NCBI RefSeq assembly: GCF_000516985.1
Contig: NW_006917095.1
Span: forward strand, 2,485,077 to 2,549,076
DNA from: Pestalotiopsis fici W106-1
Taxonomy: Eukaryota; Ascomycota; Sordariomycetes; Amphisphaeriales; Sporocadaceae
Direction of reading: 5' to 3'
Length of the DNA stretch: 64,000 nucleotides
Position numbers and translations under genes: made by a program. Below, piece by piece: positions 22,539 through 33,150 of the stretch (its first letter is position 1; every line of letters starts with the position of its first letter). The notes beneath the pieces are model-generated. The model did not search any database. It was given only the letters and a program-made list of their open reading frames with translations, and was not told the DNA's origin.

Positions 22539-24683
22539 TCACATGTTGGGCCAACGAAGTCTGAGACCATCAACCCAACGGCTGTATAGCACATCTGATA
22601 GCTGCCGACAATGCTCCATGCCCGGCTGCGGATCGCGTCCTGGGTACTTCTCACCAATAGCTGCCTTTTCCTTATCCGTCGCCGGCTTTTCAGGGCTCCC
22701 ACTTATATCGGAGATCACGCTACCCTGGCGTCGGCGGTGAGACCTAAGATGTGGGTTGTTGTTTGCAAGGACAAGCCTGGATGGACTCTGCTGAGGCTGC
22801 AGTTGCATCTGGCTGCGATCGGTAGTCGGCGTGTTACGAATAATGACCGTACCAGCTGGCGTTTCGCTATTGAATGAACCACGGCCTGTGCTAACACTCG
22901 ATCTCAAGTCCGAATCAGATTTTGGAAGGAATGTGTTGGAGAGTTTGGTATCTTGAGCCACCGAGGCCATCACGCCTTGCATCATATGATATGCGCCTTC
23001 TGGATCAATGGCATTGAGTCCGGCAAATGCATCCGAGAATCTTGCGAGCGCCTCTCTCTTGGACATGGATGAGGTCTGGGCATGGAGTTCGGCAAGCGTG
23101 GGCTCCACTGCCTTGGAATAGAGACGGCGCCCAAGGATGGCTTCCTTGCTACTCGCTTCGACCGTTTTGGGCTGCCTGTTCTCGTCGGAGAACACATCAT
23201 CGTCATCAGGCCAGGACATATGACCCGAAGTAGAACTATCGGAGGGAACTCTCTTGAAGAGACGCTGCGAGGAGCCCGAGTTTCCGAAAGACATATCAGG
23301 CTGTAGCGGCTTTCTAAGTGCTGGCCCAGGAGGAACTCTCATAGAGCTTGTGCCAGTGTTCTGTGCCAGCGATGGCCGTCTCCGTGTGGTAGCTTTTCTG
23401 ACAGTCGATGGTTGGGCTGGTGATGATGGCTGTAGGGGTGCGTCCTTGATATCGAGTCTCCGCAATGCTTCATCTGTCGAGAATATGGACGAAGGCTTTC
23501 TGGTCTTGGCGGGCGTCTTCCTAGGCGCAACTGATCTAACCGTGTCAAAGAGCCACTCGTCCTCATCGTCCCTAGGTGAGATACTACGCAGTGTCTCTTG
23601 ATACATGGCTCGGTTTCGCTTGTTTGTCCTGGATGCGTCGTATGCTCGGCGGCGCTCAATAAGCTCTTGTAGCGCCTCAACCTTGCCGGCGTATCGAATG
23701 AACCGGTGCTTGAGCATGTCTTTGGCAGATGGCCGCAAGTCGGGATCCTTGACCAAGCACCTCGTGACGAAGTCCTTGAAGTCTTTGGAATAATTACCCT
23801 CGAGTCGTGGGGGCGGGTTCTTGGGAATCTGAAAAAGGGCCTTCATGGGGTGCAAGTCGGCATTAGGCGGCTCTCCACAAGCCATCTCAATGGCTGTTAT
23901 ACCCAACGACCATATATCCGCCTTGAAATCATAGCCTGCTTGCTGAATCACCTCGGGTGCCATCCAAAAGGGAGTACCAACGAATGTGTTGCGTTGCGAC
24001 TTGATATTGGTCAGCTGTGCCGCGACACCAAAGTCGGCCAGCTTGACCTTGCCGGTTTCTGCTAGGAGGATATTGGCGGCTTTGATGTCGCGATGAATCT
24101 TGCCCTCAGCATGAAGATACTCGAGACCTGTAAGCAGTTCACGGCAGATGATGGCAATGTGTGTTTCGCTGAAGCTGGAGGGTTCGGGTTTGAGCTAATG
24201 AGTAAAGTTTGGTTAGTATGGGACCAGCGCCGGCGGTAGGACTATTGGAGATGTACCAAATCTAAGCAAGATCCTCCGCCCAGGTACTCCATGACAATCC
24301 ATAACTTGCTGCCGCGTAAAAAGCTGGCTTTGTATTGTGTCACATGGGAGCTGGCGCATGTGCTCAAGACTGAGATTTCGGCTTGGATATCTTGGATGTC
24401 ATCGTCGGTGGACTCGAGATCGATCTGTGTAGACAAGGTCAGTAGCTGAAGTATAATAGCGGTGGGTTGAAGTCATACATGTTTGATGGCGACAACTTCA
24501 CCTGTGGCCTTCTCAATGCCTTTGTACACTACTCCAAAGCTGCCACCTGCCAAGAGATCAATTAGTGAGCTACTCGTAAGACAAAAAAAAAGTTAGGGTC
24601 CTGCGAATGGTCGCAAGCGGTGTCTACTTACGGCCGAGTTCCTCCAGAACCTGGTAGTGGCCTGCGATAGCTTCGTCCGCCAT
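22539..24683 (-). CDS. Germinal-centre-type Ser/Thr kinase (STE20 group, SID1/MST-like)
   Basis: Minus-strand exons 24683-24632, 24546-24479, 24424-24257 and 24194-22539 give 647 residues. The kinase domain is N-terminal: [11 protein letters not shown] (18 to 27), catalytic Lys 39 in [22 protein letters not shown] with Asp about 132, [10 protein letters not shown], and the STE20-group signature [20 protein letters not shown]. The remaining 370 residues are Ser/Arg-rich with a compact helical segment ([20 protein letters not shown]) and a C-terminal block ([19 protein letters not shown]). A short N-terminus with an adjacent catalytic domain is the germinal-centre layout. In fungi such kinases act in septation and morphogenesis networks (SID1 in the septation pathway, MST-1, POD-6/NAK1). 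Which orthologue this is needs a tree. It lies in a housekeeping neighbourhood. Confidence 0.87.
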
Positions 24684-26593
24684 GTTGTCAAGAGCGAGAG
24701 CGCAAAGCGCTGTTGTTTACGAAAAGCACAACAATGGAGAAATTGGTGATGAGCGACAACGATGAGTCGGGTTCGAACGCAGTGGCAGCCAGGGAGCAGG
24801 CGAAGGAAAGAAAACAACCTGCACGCGCACACGACGACACCAACGACAGAAGCAAAAAAGAAGAGATTTTGTTTCAGAGAGGCGTTTGTGCAGCTCGAGG
24901 TGCAGGTCCGGTGGTGATATTGAATCCTTGGACGGGGGACCCGTTGCTGGGAGACGATTTACCTATGTATGTACCTACTGTGTAGGTACGTATGGTGCCC
25001 GCAAGCTTGGACCAGTAATATTTTGACTTTAGTGTACCTAATCCTGCCGTTGGGTTGCGACTAGCGAATTGGACATCAGCTCATGATCCGTTTGCAATGA
25101 AAAGACGAAGAAGCCAAAAGATTGTTCTTTAGCGATTTCACGATTGATGTCATTATGGATTACATGGCATATGAGTTTTTTCCTACGTAGTTTGGTCGGC
25201 AAGACCACATTACGACGACTACATGACTGGGAAAAGGGCACTGTTTCTTGCAAAGACAGCAGCACTTTTGAGACGAATGTTTGTCTTACATGCCAGTGGT
25301 GTGAGTTGATTGGTGCCTGGCCCTGAAAACAGAAAAGCAACTTTAGCGCGCCCGGCCTTAGCAAGGGTCCCTACATTAAGCAACCCGGCATCAATCGATC
25401 TGACGGCCAAGGTGGACTCCCCAGTGCCCACCCCGGATAGAGATAGGCAAGAAAATAGGGCGTCCTAGGCCGACTGGGGTTTGCAAACAGAATTCTCATT
25501 GGCAGAGGAGAGCTCATAGTCCCCGTTTTGGGCGCCTTCAGCACACGCTTGGCAGACTTCTAGAGAGTCTCTGGCAGTTCAGGCTCAGCTGAACTGCCTG
25601 ATCATAGGTACTTGCAGGGACAGAAAACTCGTAAAAACCCTGCCACACAAAAATTATCGCCCACAAACAATATGGAATTGAACTCTTTTTAAGTAATTTG
25701 CCGTCTGGCCATCTCGCTCAAACAAAAAAGAAGTAAAAGTTCAAATTCTGTGACTGAATGTCTCGGATCGTACTGTTAATTAGAGTTCAACGGCAGTGTT
25801 TTGGTGACCGACGTCACCTCTGCTCCAAAACACTTTACCTAGCTGAGTTAGGCCCGGGGGTCCCGGCCAACTGGAGCTTGTCGCCCTCAGCGAGTGGCTT
25901 TAGGTGGGACATATCCCGATCGGAGCTGTCTCACAAGCGTCACCCAGCAACGCCTAGAAGTAAACAGGAGGGGCATCGTAGCATTTCAAAATTCGGTTCG
26001 GCTACAGGTCCAGGGCCACCCAGCTACCATTCTATGTACACTACGAGCCGCATCGCGATAACATCGAGCACCATTAGCACTCTGCGATCCCAGCGTCTCC
26101 TCCCCCCCTCCCTCTCCACTGCCAACGCAAATCACCAGCGCGGCAGTCCCCAATTGCCAATCTTGCAATCTTATCGCCCATTGCCTCACGATCGATCGCG
26201 GTTAATCTTTTTATAACAATTGGCACGGTTCAATCATTCTTTTTGCTCGCAACCTCGAAACAACACAGGCCACACACTATTGCGCCTAGTGTTGTTAGCT
26301 CGTTGGTCCACCCCCATCGCCGGCCAACTTCATCCAACGTTGCACGTTTAATCTTTTGCTCTTCACCGCTTGAGGCTCGTCATCCCGAAGTCGAGTTCAC
26401 TTTGACCGCTCCTGGTGTTGTGACGTCTGCCGTGCCAGACTTGCTATTCCCACTTCTTCTCCAGCGCGTTTGCAGGGCCGCTATTATTATTATTACTACA
26501 ATATTGACCCGCTCGTCGACGCACCGCACAACACGTCCAAACTGGCGTAGAGTACGCAACTGCACTCGAGACGCGTTGATACATCGCGCAAAG
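24684..26593. other. Shared upstream region of the kinase and CYK3 genes
   Basis: About 1.9 kb between divergent genes. Open frames near 25758 to 26216 lack family resemblance and probably lie in the CYK3 promoter and leader, which is pyrimidine-rich near 26100. No discrete element is claimed. Confidence 0.45.
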
Positions 26594-29500
26594 ATGCCTG
26601 CGGCGCCGCCAGTTCCTATGCGGTTTCCCTGCTGGTGCAGAGCTGTATACTCGTGGGGAGGAGAGGTAAGTCTCCTTGCTGTTGTGCCGCATTCCTGCTG
26701 CAATCCTCCGATCGCTGACACTAACAATCTTGTTTTCCTACAGTCGCAGCGAGATCTTGGCTTCGTCGAGGGTGACTTAATAGAATGTCTGAACGCGGGA
26801 GACGGCTCATGGTGGACGGGAAGGCTGAGGAGAAACAAGACGGTCGGCATATTTCCCTCGAATTTTGTTGAGGTCCTACCAGAGAACTTCCGTCCGGTCA
26901 GCAGGTCAACAAGTCCTTTGACGTCTAGTAACACGCCGAGTCCGACGTCCGGCATAATGCAAAAGACCAAGTCGAAGCCCTTCCGGAAACCGTTCGAGGC
27001 ATACGCAAAGGCGCCTCATTACACAACTGCCAAACAGCCCGAGATCATTCGCGACATGCCGCAACGCCAAAACTCTCACAACTCCTTCCAAGAGCCGCAG
27101 CGCCAGAACTCTCGCAACTCCTTCCAAGAGCCACCGCCGAGAACGCAACGCCTAAATTCTCACGCCTCGATCTATCAACAAACAAATCTTGTCGACGAAA
27201 TGGGCCGCAGACCATCCGCGCCCGAGATGCATGGATATGGCTCAAGAGCGCCATCGCCAGCACCCTCAATGTCCAATTATGGCCAGGCCTACACACAACG
27301 AGCATACTCGCCCGCGCCGCCTATGCTGAACCAGGCATATTCGATGAGAGCTCCTTCGCCAGGACCAGGCTTGCAAATGTCATTTTTCGGAGCGCGAGCG
27401 GCATCTCCACAACCACCGCCTTCACCAATGCAACATGGGTCAAGAGCCCCGTCACCTGCTCCGTCCTTTAGCTTCACACCTTATCGTCCGGGTGCCGAAC
27501 GGAACTCACCTCCACCGCCAGCTCCACCCCCGCATCGCTCTGCTCCCTTGAGCAGAGGGGGTTCCAACGCTTCATACGATGCTAGACCTCACACGCCAAG
27601 AGCTCATTCGCCGGTACCGCCTTCGCCGGGCGGCGAGGGCTTCACCCCGTCGCCCCTGAGGGAAGCCATGGATGGCGTCATGGAGCAACTTGATGCGCTT
27701 GGAATCAATCATCAAAGTGACTCGCCAGAACCGCCTCTGGACCCGTGGTCACCAGAATCCTTTGACATGGTTCACCACCGCTCTAAGCGGAAAAATCAAA
27801 GCCAGATGAGACCTCAAACCTCGATGGGTGTTGCGCTACAGGATGAAGGGTACGAAACGCGCAGTGGCGGATCGTCGACAGAAAACACCTTTCACAGCAG
27901 TAGTTATCGTGATGACCCTCATCAGCTTCCTCAACTGAGCAACTATGTAGAGAGGATGGAATCACGCCTCAAGAAAATGCATCAGCACAGTTCCAGCTTG
28001 AGTGTGCTTGAGGATCACCATGAGATGGGTCCTCCCCCGCCGCCAAAGAAGCATGGATTTGACCGACCGAAATCCGCCATGGATGAAGGGGAGAGAAGAG
28101 TGCGGAAGCAGAAGTCTTCATACGACATGGGCCGCCAAGCACTGAATCGCACGGCCACAACAAAGACCACCTCGACCGAGGCTACCAACAGCAGCAGTAA
28201 TACTCAAAGCACCAATCACAGTCTTATGAGTGGCGTTTCAGCTGGTGGGATCAGTGCAACCAGCGCAGGAAGTTTGGCCCGTAAGAATCGTAATCGAGCT
28301 CAAAGCGCCCTCGGATATCGCACGGCCGAGGAAGCCCTGCTTCCAGAAGATCGCCCCACGACACCGTTCTCTGGCATATCTTACCATCCGAGTCATTCAA
28401 GTAGTCAATTTCGGTCTCAATCTCAGGCTGGCTTTCATGATGATGGAATTGCATCGATTGGTGGTCTTGTCTCGCCTAGCGCCGTCAAGCCAAAGAGGTC
28501 GAATTTTATTAAGAGAATCCTCGAAGCAACAAAGACGGGCGTTGCTAGCGGTCGTAGCACGATTGCTGGCGTGTCCACCTCGGCTTCTTCCTCTCCAGTC
28601 CGGCCTAGTGTAATGACAGCTATCTCTGGAGGTGCTAGCAGCATCAATCTTACGAGAGAAACGACAGCACGGGATATGGGAATGTCAGCTGGGGTTGATT
28701 GGGTACAGGTCCGCCGAGACGTCAACCGCTCAAACACTTTGAGCAAAAACGAGCGCAACGAGCGAAGAGATCGTTGCCAGATGTTGGACTACCCTGCCAT
28801 TGATCCTGTCGAAGAACTGTATGAGAGTATTGAAGGCGATGAGGATGCAGAAGGCTTGCCAGTTCGGAATCCAACGGACTATCAGAGCCTCAACTTGAGT
28901 CAGGTCGATAAAAACTCCCGCTTCATCAAGAGTCTACCACCTATGACGACGGCTATCACACTGGCAACAACTTACGTCTGTCGTCCGTATCGAAGCGAGG
29001 TCCAACGACTTCGTGCTATTTTCATCTGGGTAGCTGAAATGATCAATTGGGAGGAAGACTTTGAAGGAGACGTCGACACAAGAAGAGTCATCATGACCAA
29101 AAGGGGATGTGCAGAAGAATATGCCGCTCTCGTTCATGAGATGTGTGAAGCCGTTGGTATTCACTCAGAAGTCGTCCGAGGCTACCTCAAAACACCTGGA
29201 GAGGTTCCCGAGACGAGCATCATGCCTCGTTCCAATCACTGGTGGAATGCTGTGCTTGTCGACGATGAATGGCGCATCATAGATTGCTGTCTTGCATCCG
29301 CATCGAACCCGCGCCGGGCACTGTATTCTAGTTCCCCCAATGTCAATGCCGATGGGTGGTGGTTCCTCGCTCGGCCAAGCGAGATTTGCTGGACGCACGT
29401 CCCCGAACACCATGCTCAACAACACATCTGCCCACCAGTGCCGCATGATGTTCTTCTCAACCTGCCTGGCGCCTGCCCACCATATTTCAAGAACAATCTG

Positions 29501-30370
29501 GCCATGGTTGATTATAATACATCGCTGACACGTATCGAGGACCTTGAGATGGTACACATCAAGTTCAACGTACCCGCAGATGTCGAGGTAGCCGCCGAGG
29601 TTGAAGTTCGTGCCTATTCCCGCGACAGCGATGGAGACTTTTTCGAGTCTGGTGATGTAATCAAGAAGCGCGCTCTAGCTCAAGCAGAGTGGTATAATGG
29701 AGATAAGCGATACACCATCAAGGCTCTCCTTCCGGGAGATGAGGGCTCGGGTGTTCTCAAGGTCTACGCTGGCAAACGTGGCCTGATGCACAGTATAAAG
29801 GACATCCCCCACCCCCTAGCATTTGCGCTTCCCATCATCCATACGGGCGAGAACCCTCCATATGAATTTGTTACTCGACACCCGACGCCCCATGCTCAGA
29901 GGCACGACATTTATGTTGTTCAGCCACAATGCCAAAAGCTTGCCCTGAACAATACCTTTGTCTTTGCCATTCGTCAGCATCCCTCGACGGCTGCTGGCGC
30001 GCCTTCCAGCAATCCAGGTGGTACTAGTCCTATCCCCTTCATGAGGCCTGGAAGCGCAATGAGCATGGCGAGCTCGCTCCCTAGTAATGCCAGTAGCAGT
30101 GGCTATGGCGGGGGCCCAATAAACGGAAAGAAGCCGGCCAAGCTGGCGATTCAGACGCCCGGTGGAAAAATTCTTCGCTTGATGCGCAAGGAAGAGCGCC
30201 GAGGCATGGGTGTAGGAAGCAGGAATCTCGGAGAAGAGGAGGAAGTCAGCGACGGCGGTAGCTGGGAGACGATCATAAAGTGCTCCGAACGCGGTGTCTG
30301 GCGAGGTCTAGTCCTTGCCGACCGGACTGCAAAGTGGTGCGTCTTTGCGGAATGGATCTGTGTGGGCTAA
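26594..30370 (+). CDS. CYK3: CYK3-type cytokinesis protein (SH3 plus transglutaminase-like domain)
   Basis: The start is the ATG at 26594. A 78-base intron (26666 to 26743) lies inside the SH3 domain; because its length is a multiple of three the frame also reads through it, but removing it restores the SH3 core (CRAVYSWGGESQRDLGFVEG, then GDGSWWTGRL and VGIFPSNFVEVL). The product has 1232 residues. A long Pro/Ser-rich middle with repeats such as RAPSPAPS and RQNSHNSFQEP follows. The transglutaminase-like domain (about 890 to 1010) has KRGCAEEYAALVHEMC, NHWWNAVLVDDEWRIIDC, giving a possible Cys-His-Asp triad. CYK3 acts at the bud neck or septum to promote primary septum formation after contractile ring closure. 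The match in domain order and length is good. Confidence 0.87.
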   Translation: MPAAPPVPMRFPCWCRAVYSWGGEVSLLAVVPHSCCNPPIADTNNLVFLQSQRDLGFVEGDLIECLNAGDGSWWTGRLRRNKTVGIFPSNFVEVLPENFRPVSRSTSPLTSSNTPSPTSGIMQKTKSKPFRKPFEAYAKAPHYTTAKQPEIIRDMPQRQNSHNSFQEPQRQNSRNSFQEPPPRTQRLNSHASIYQQTNLVDEMGRRPSAPEMHGYGSRAPSPAPSMSNYGQAYTQRAYSPAPPMLNQAYSMRAPSPGPGLQMSFFGARAASPQPPPSPMQHGSRAPSPAPSFSFTPYRPGAERNSPPPPAPPPHRSAPLSRGGSNASYDARPHTPRAHSPVPPSPGGEGFTPSPLREAMDGVMEQLDALGINHQSDSPEPPLDPWSPESFDMVHHRSKRKNQSQMRPQTSMGVALQDEGYETRSGGSSTENTFHSSSYRDDPHQLPQLSNYVERMESRLKKMHQHSSSLSVLEDHHEMGPPPPPKKHGFDRPKSAMDEGERRVRKQKSSYDMGRQALNRTATTKTTSTEATNSSSNTQSTNHSLMSGVSAGGISATSAGSLARKNRNRAQSALGYRTAEEALLPEDRPTTPFSGISYHPSHSSSQFRSQSQAGFHDDGIASIGGLVSPSAVKPKRSNFIKRILEATKTGVASGRSTIAGVSTSASSSPVRPSVMTAISGGASSINLTRETTARDMGMSAGVDWVQVRRDVNRSNTLSKNERNERRDRCQMLDYPAIDPVEELYESIEGDEDAEGLPVRNPTDYQSLNLSQVDKNSRFIKSLPPMTTAITLATTYVCRPYRSEVQRLRAIFIWVAEMINWEEDFEGDVDTRRVIMTKRGCAEEYAALVHEMCEAVGIHSEVVRGYLKTPGEVPETSIMPRSNHWWNAVLVDDEWRIIDCCLASASNPRRALYSSSPNVNADGWWFLARPSEICWTHVPEHHAQQHICPPVPHDVLLNLPGACPPYFKNNLAMVDYNTSLTRIEDLEMVHIKFNVPADVEVAAEVEVRAYSRDSDGDFFESGDVIKKRALAQAEWYNGDKRYTIKALLPGDEGSGVLKVYAGKRGLMHSIKDIPHPLAFALPIIHTGENPPYEFVTRHPTPHAQRHDIYVVQPQCQKLALNNTFVFAIRQHPSTAAGAPSSNPGGTSPIPFMRPGSAMSMASSLPSNASSSGYGGGPINGKKPAKLAIQTPGGKILRLMRKEERRGMGVGSRNLGEEEEVSDGGSWETIIKCSERGVWRGLVLADRTAKWCVFAEWICVG

Positions 30371-31371
30371 GCAAGCCTCGACTTGCTTCCCATCCAACTT
30401 CAAAAGTGCTCTATTCGCAACTACCCATCGTCCGGTCGCCAAAAGGTTCAAAAAAGGTATCAAAGTTTAATGGTTGACTGGCTGAATCGGCTGGATATCC
30501 CTCAGCATATGACGATTGCATGTCACGGCGGTGTTCGTTTTAATATTTGTGGATTTTGCGCGTTTTGCATCCTGCGATTTGTTTGACATGATTTTGGAGG
30601 GTTCATGTTCTGTTTGGAGTTGAAAGGAGCCTCGTACTGGACCACTGGTATATGGAGACACACGGCCGTGTTCCTGTTATGCATTGCACAAACGGCGTTT
30701 ATATTGGCAAACGTGTAAGATAGATAAGAACAAGTAATGTTGAAGCCGATACATCATGACACCTCTTGGTGAAGTTGAACTCATTGTAAACTATTCCTGA
30801 TCGATCTCGCGTGTTTGGCTCTTTCTTATCTTCCTACACTAGTATCACGAAGCAGTGCAAATACAATATATCGCATTTAGCCACGTCAACTTCTGCTTTC
30901 GCATTGGGGAGGGGATCGATGCCAGGCTGTACCGGCTACGGAATGCATTCCCGTAGCAGCTTGTTTGATGTTGAGGCAGGCCAGCATTTCGTACTACTAG
31001 ATTAATAAATGTTCATGCTCCAGAATCAAGACATTGCGATAGTCCAGATGCAGAATCACTGATATGCTTGGAGCTGCATAACGTGTCTTGAGACCCTACA
31101 TTAGCTGGCACGGTTAAACTGACAAGCGATCAGGTCCTATGGTCAGGTGCATGCACATGTGTGGGGTCATCGGAGCCACGGCCGCTACCCGCCATGTACC
31201 TGTGACCGCCCCATTCCAATCCCGTCCGACCATGGCTACCTGCCTACTGACCGAACTTGGCGCACATGAAAGACCTTCCCCCCAACCTCTTCTCTTCAAC
31301 TCCAAGAAGGTCCTATATTAGTAGGAGCTCGGAGCGACATCTTGAGTCTCAAGCAAAGGCCGCGACCCGGA
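30371..31371. other. Intergenic region
   Basis: About 1 kb between two tandem plus-strand genes, holding the CYK3 3' end and the permease promoter. Nothing else was recognised. Confidence 0.45.
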
Positions 31372-33150
31372 ATGGAGGCGGATCCGCATGAAGGAAGCAG
31401 CCTGTTAGCGCATGCTGATAGCAGTGCCAACACCGGCCACACGACCAAGGGAAGCAATCACAATGGCAAAGGCGACGAGCACGCCCTTAAGCCTCGCCAG
31501 GCCATCAAGGCTTATCCGATGGCGATATTCTGGACTTTGGCCGTCTCAATGACCGTCATCATGGAGGGTGTATGTTTGCCCGAGCTATTCTGTGACATTC
31601 TTGCTGCCAATGTTGCTAACTCTATCGGGTGCACAGTATGACACGATACTGTAAGTTCTCAAGCCCTGTGCTGCTCAAGACGAGTCTCATGAGATAATAA
31701 CATTTCTGGCAGCATCGGTAACTTTTTTGCTTATCCGACGTTTGCAGAAAAGTACGGCAACAGGATAGATAAGCATGGCCATCATCAACTATCGGCACCA
31801 TGGCAAGCTGCGTTGAGCAACATGGCCGGCATCGGATCTTTCTTTGGTGTTCTTATCAACGGCCATCTTGTCCATCTTTTCGGCCAGAAACGCGTCATTA
31901 TTGGTGCCCTGTGTATGCTATCCTGCTGCATTTTCTTCACCTTCTTCGCGCCCACGATTCAAGTACTCGCTGCTGGCGAGTTCCTTTGCGGTCTACCCTG
32001 GGGCGTCTTTGCGTCGTCAGCTCCTGCCTATGCGAGTGAAGTCCTGCCCTTGAGTCTGAGGGTATATCTGACAAGTTGGACCAACATGTGTTTCATCATC
32101 GGCCAGCTGATCGCCGCGGGTGTGCTGGCAACCCTAGTAACAAGGACAGATGAATGGGCCTTTCGTATTCCTTTTGCTATCCAGTGGATCTGGCCTGCTT
32201 TCTTGATACCACTGCTCTGCTTTGCACCCGAGTCGCCGTGGCATCTTGTTCGAAAAGGCGAGCACAAAAAGGCAGAGCAGTCGCTTCTGCGTCTAAGAAG
32301 GTCCGACCTTGTGGACAAAAGTGAGGTCCAAGAGACTTTGCGAACCATTATCCGCACCGACAGGCTAGAGAAGAAAATCACAGCTGGTACGAGCTACTGG
32401 GACTGTTTTCGCGGCGTTGAACGACGGAGGACTGAGATTGCGTGCATGGCGTTTGCTGGTCAGATGTTCTCTGGTCTGGCGTTCGCGTACAATTCGACAT
32501 ACTTCTTCCAGCAGGTCGGCTTGTCACCAAGCCAAACATACAGACTGAACATTGGAGGTACCGGAATGGCCCTTGCGGGTACTGTGGTTTCCTGGTTTAC
32601 ACTCATGCCATACTATGGCCGACGGAAGATCTTTCTGACTGGCATGTTCGCATTGTTCTTGATACAGTACATGATTGGAATCTTGAATTTCTGGACAGAT
32701 AATGGCACAGTTGCCATGACTCAAGCCGTCATGTGTCTGGTATGGACTTTTGTGTTTCAGCTCTCCATCGGGCAGCTGGGTTGGGCTCTCCCTGCCGAGG
32801 TTGGATCCACAAGACTGAGGCAGCGCACAGTCTGCCTGGCGCGGAACACTTACTATATCGCCTTTGTCATTGCCCAGACGCTCCAACCATTTTTCATGAA
32901 CCCGACGCAATGGAACATGAAGGGTTTTACTGGCTTCTTTTGGGGTACTACGGCATTTCTGACTTGGCTCTGGGCCTATTTCCGATTACCAGAAACTAAG
33001 AACAGAACATATGAGGAATTGGATTGGCTTTTTGCTAATCATACGCCGACAAGAAAGTTCGAGACGACCGTTGTTGAAATTGAGGACGATGATGATGATG
33101 AGTACGGGGGTGCGGAACCGCATGGCGGCCAAGCTGAGACTAGTGGATGA
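31372..33150 (+). CDS. MFS alpha-glucoside (maltose)-type sugar permease
   Basis: Exons 31372-31569, 31637-31650 and 31713-33150 give 549 residues. The middle exon is only 14 bases and restores EGYDTILIGNFFAYPTF, the first-helix block of MAL-type transporters (compare GYDT). The first ATG in frame is at 31372. Family signatures: GQKRVIIGALCM (loop 2-3), the PESPWHLVRKG motif after helix 6, YYGRRKIFL after helix 8, and PETKNRTYEELDWLF at the end, as in fungal alpha-glucoside:H+ symporters. About twelve hydrophobic helices are visible. The C-terminal tail is acidic (EIEDDDDDEYGG). It sits alone, with no maltase or regulator nearby, so the sugar is unknown. Confidence 0.88.

Noticed and set aside
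25758..26216. A 152-codon plus-strand frame upstream of CYK3
   Set aside because: Composition and lack of family resemblance fit a promoter or leader; the true CYK3 start is at 26594 by its SH3 domain.
26243..26593. N-terminal extension of the CYK3 frame
   Set aside because: The frame is open upstream but reads low-quality sequence with no ATG in good context; the ATG at 26594 is directly before the SH3 domain.
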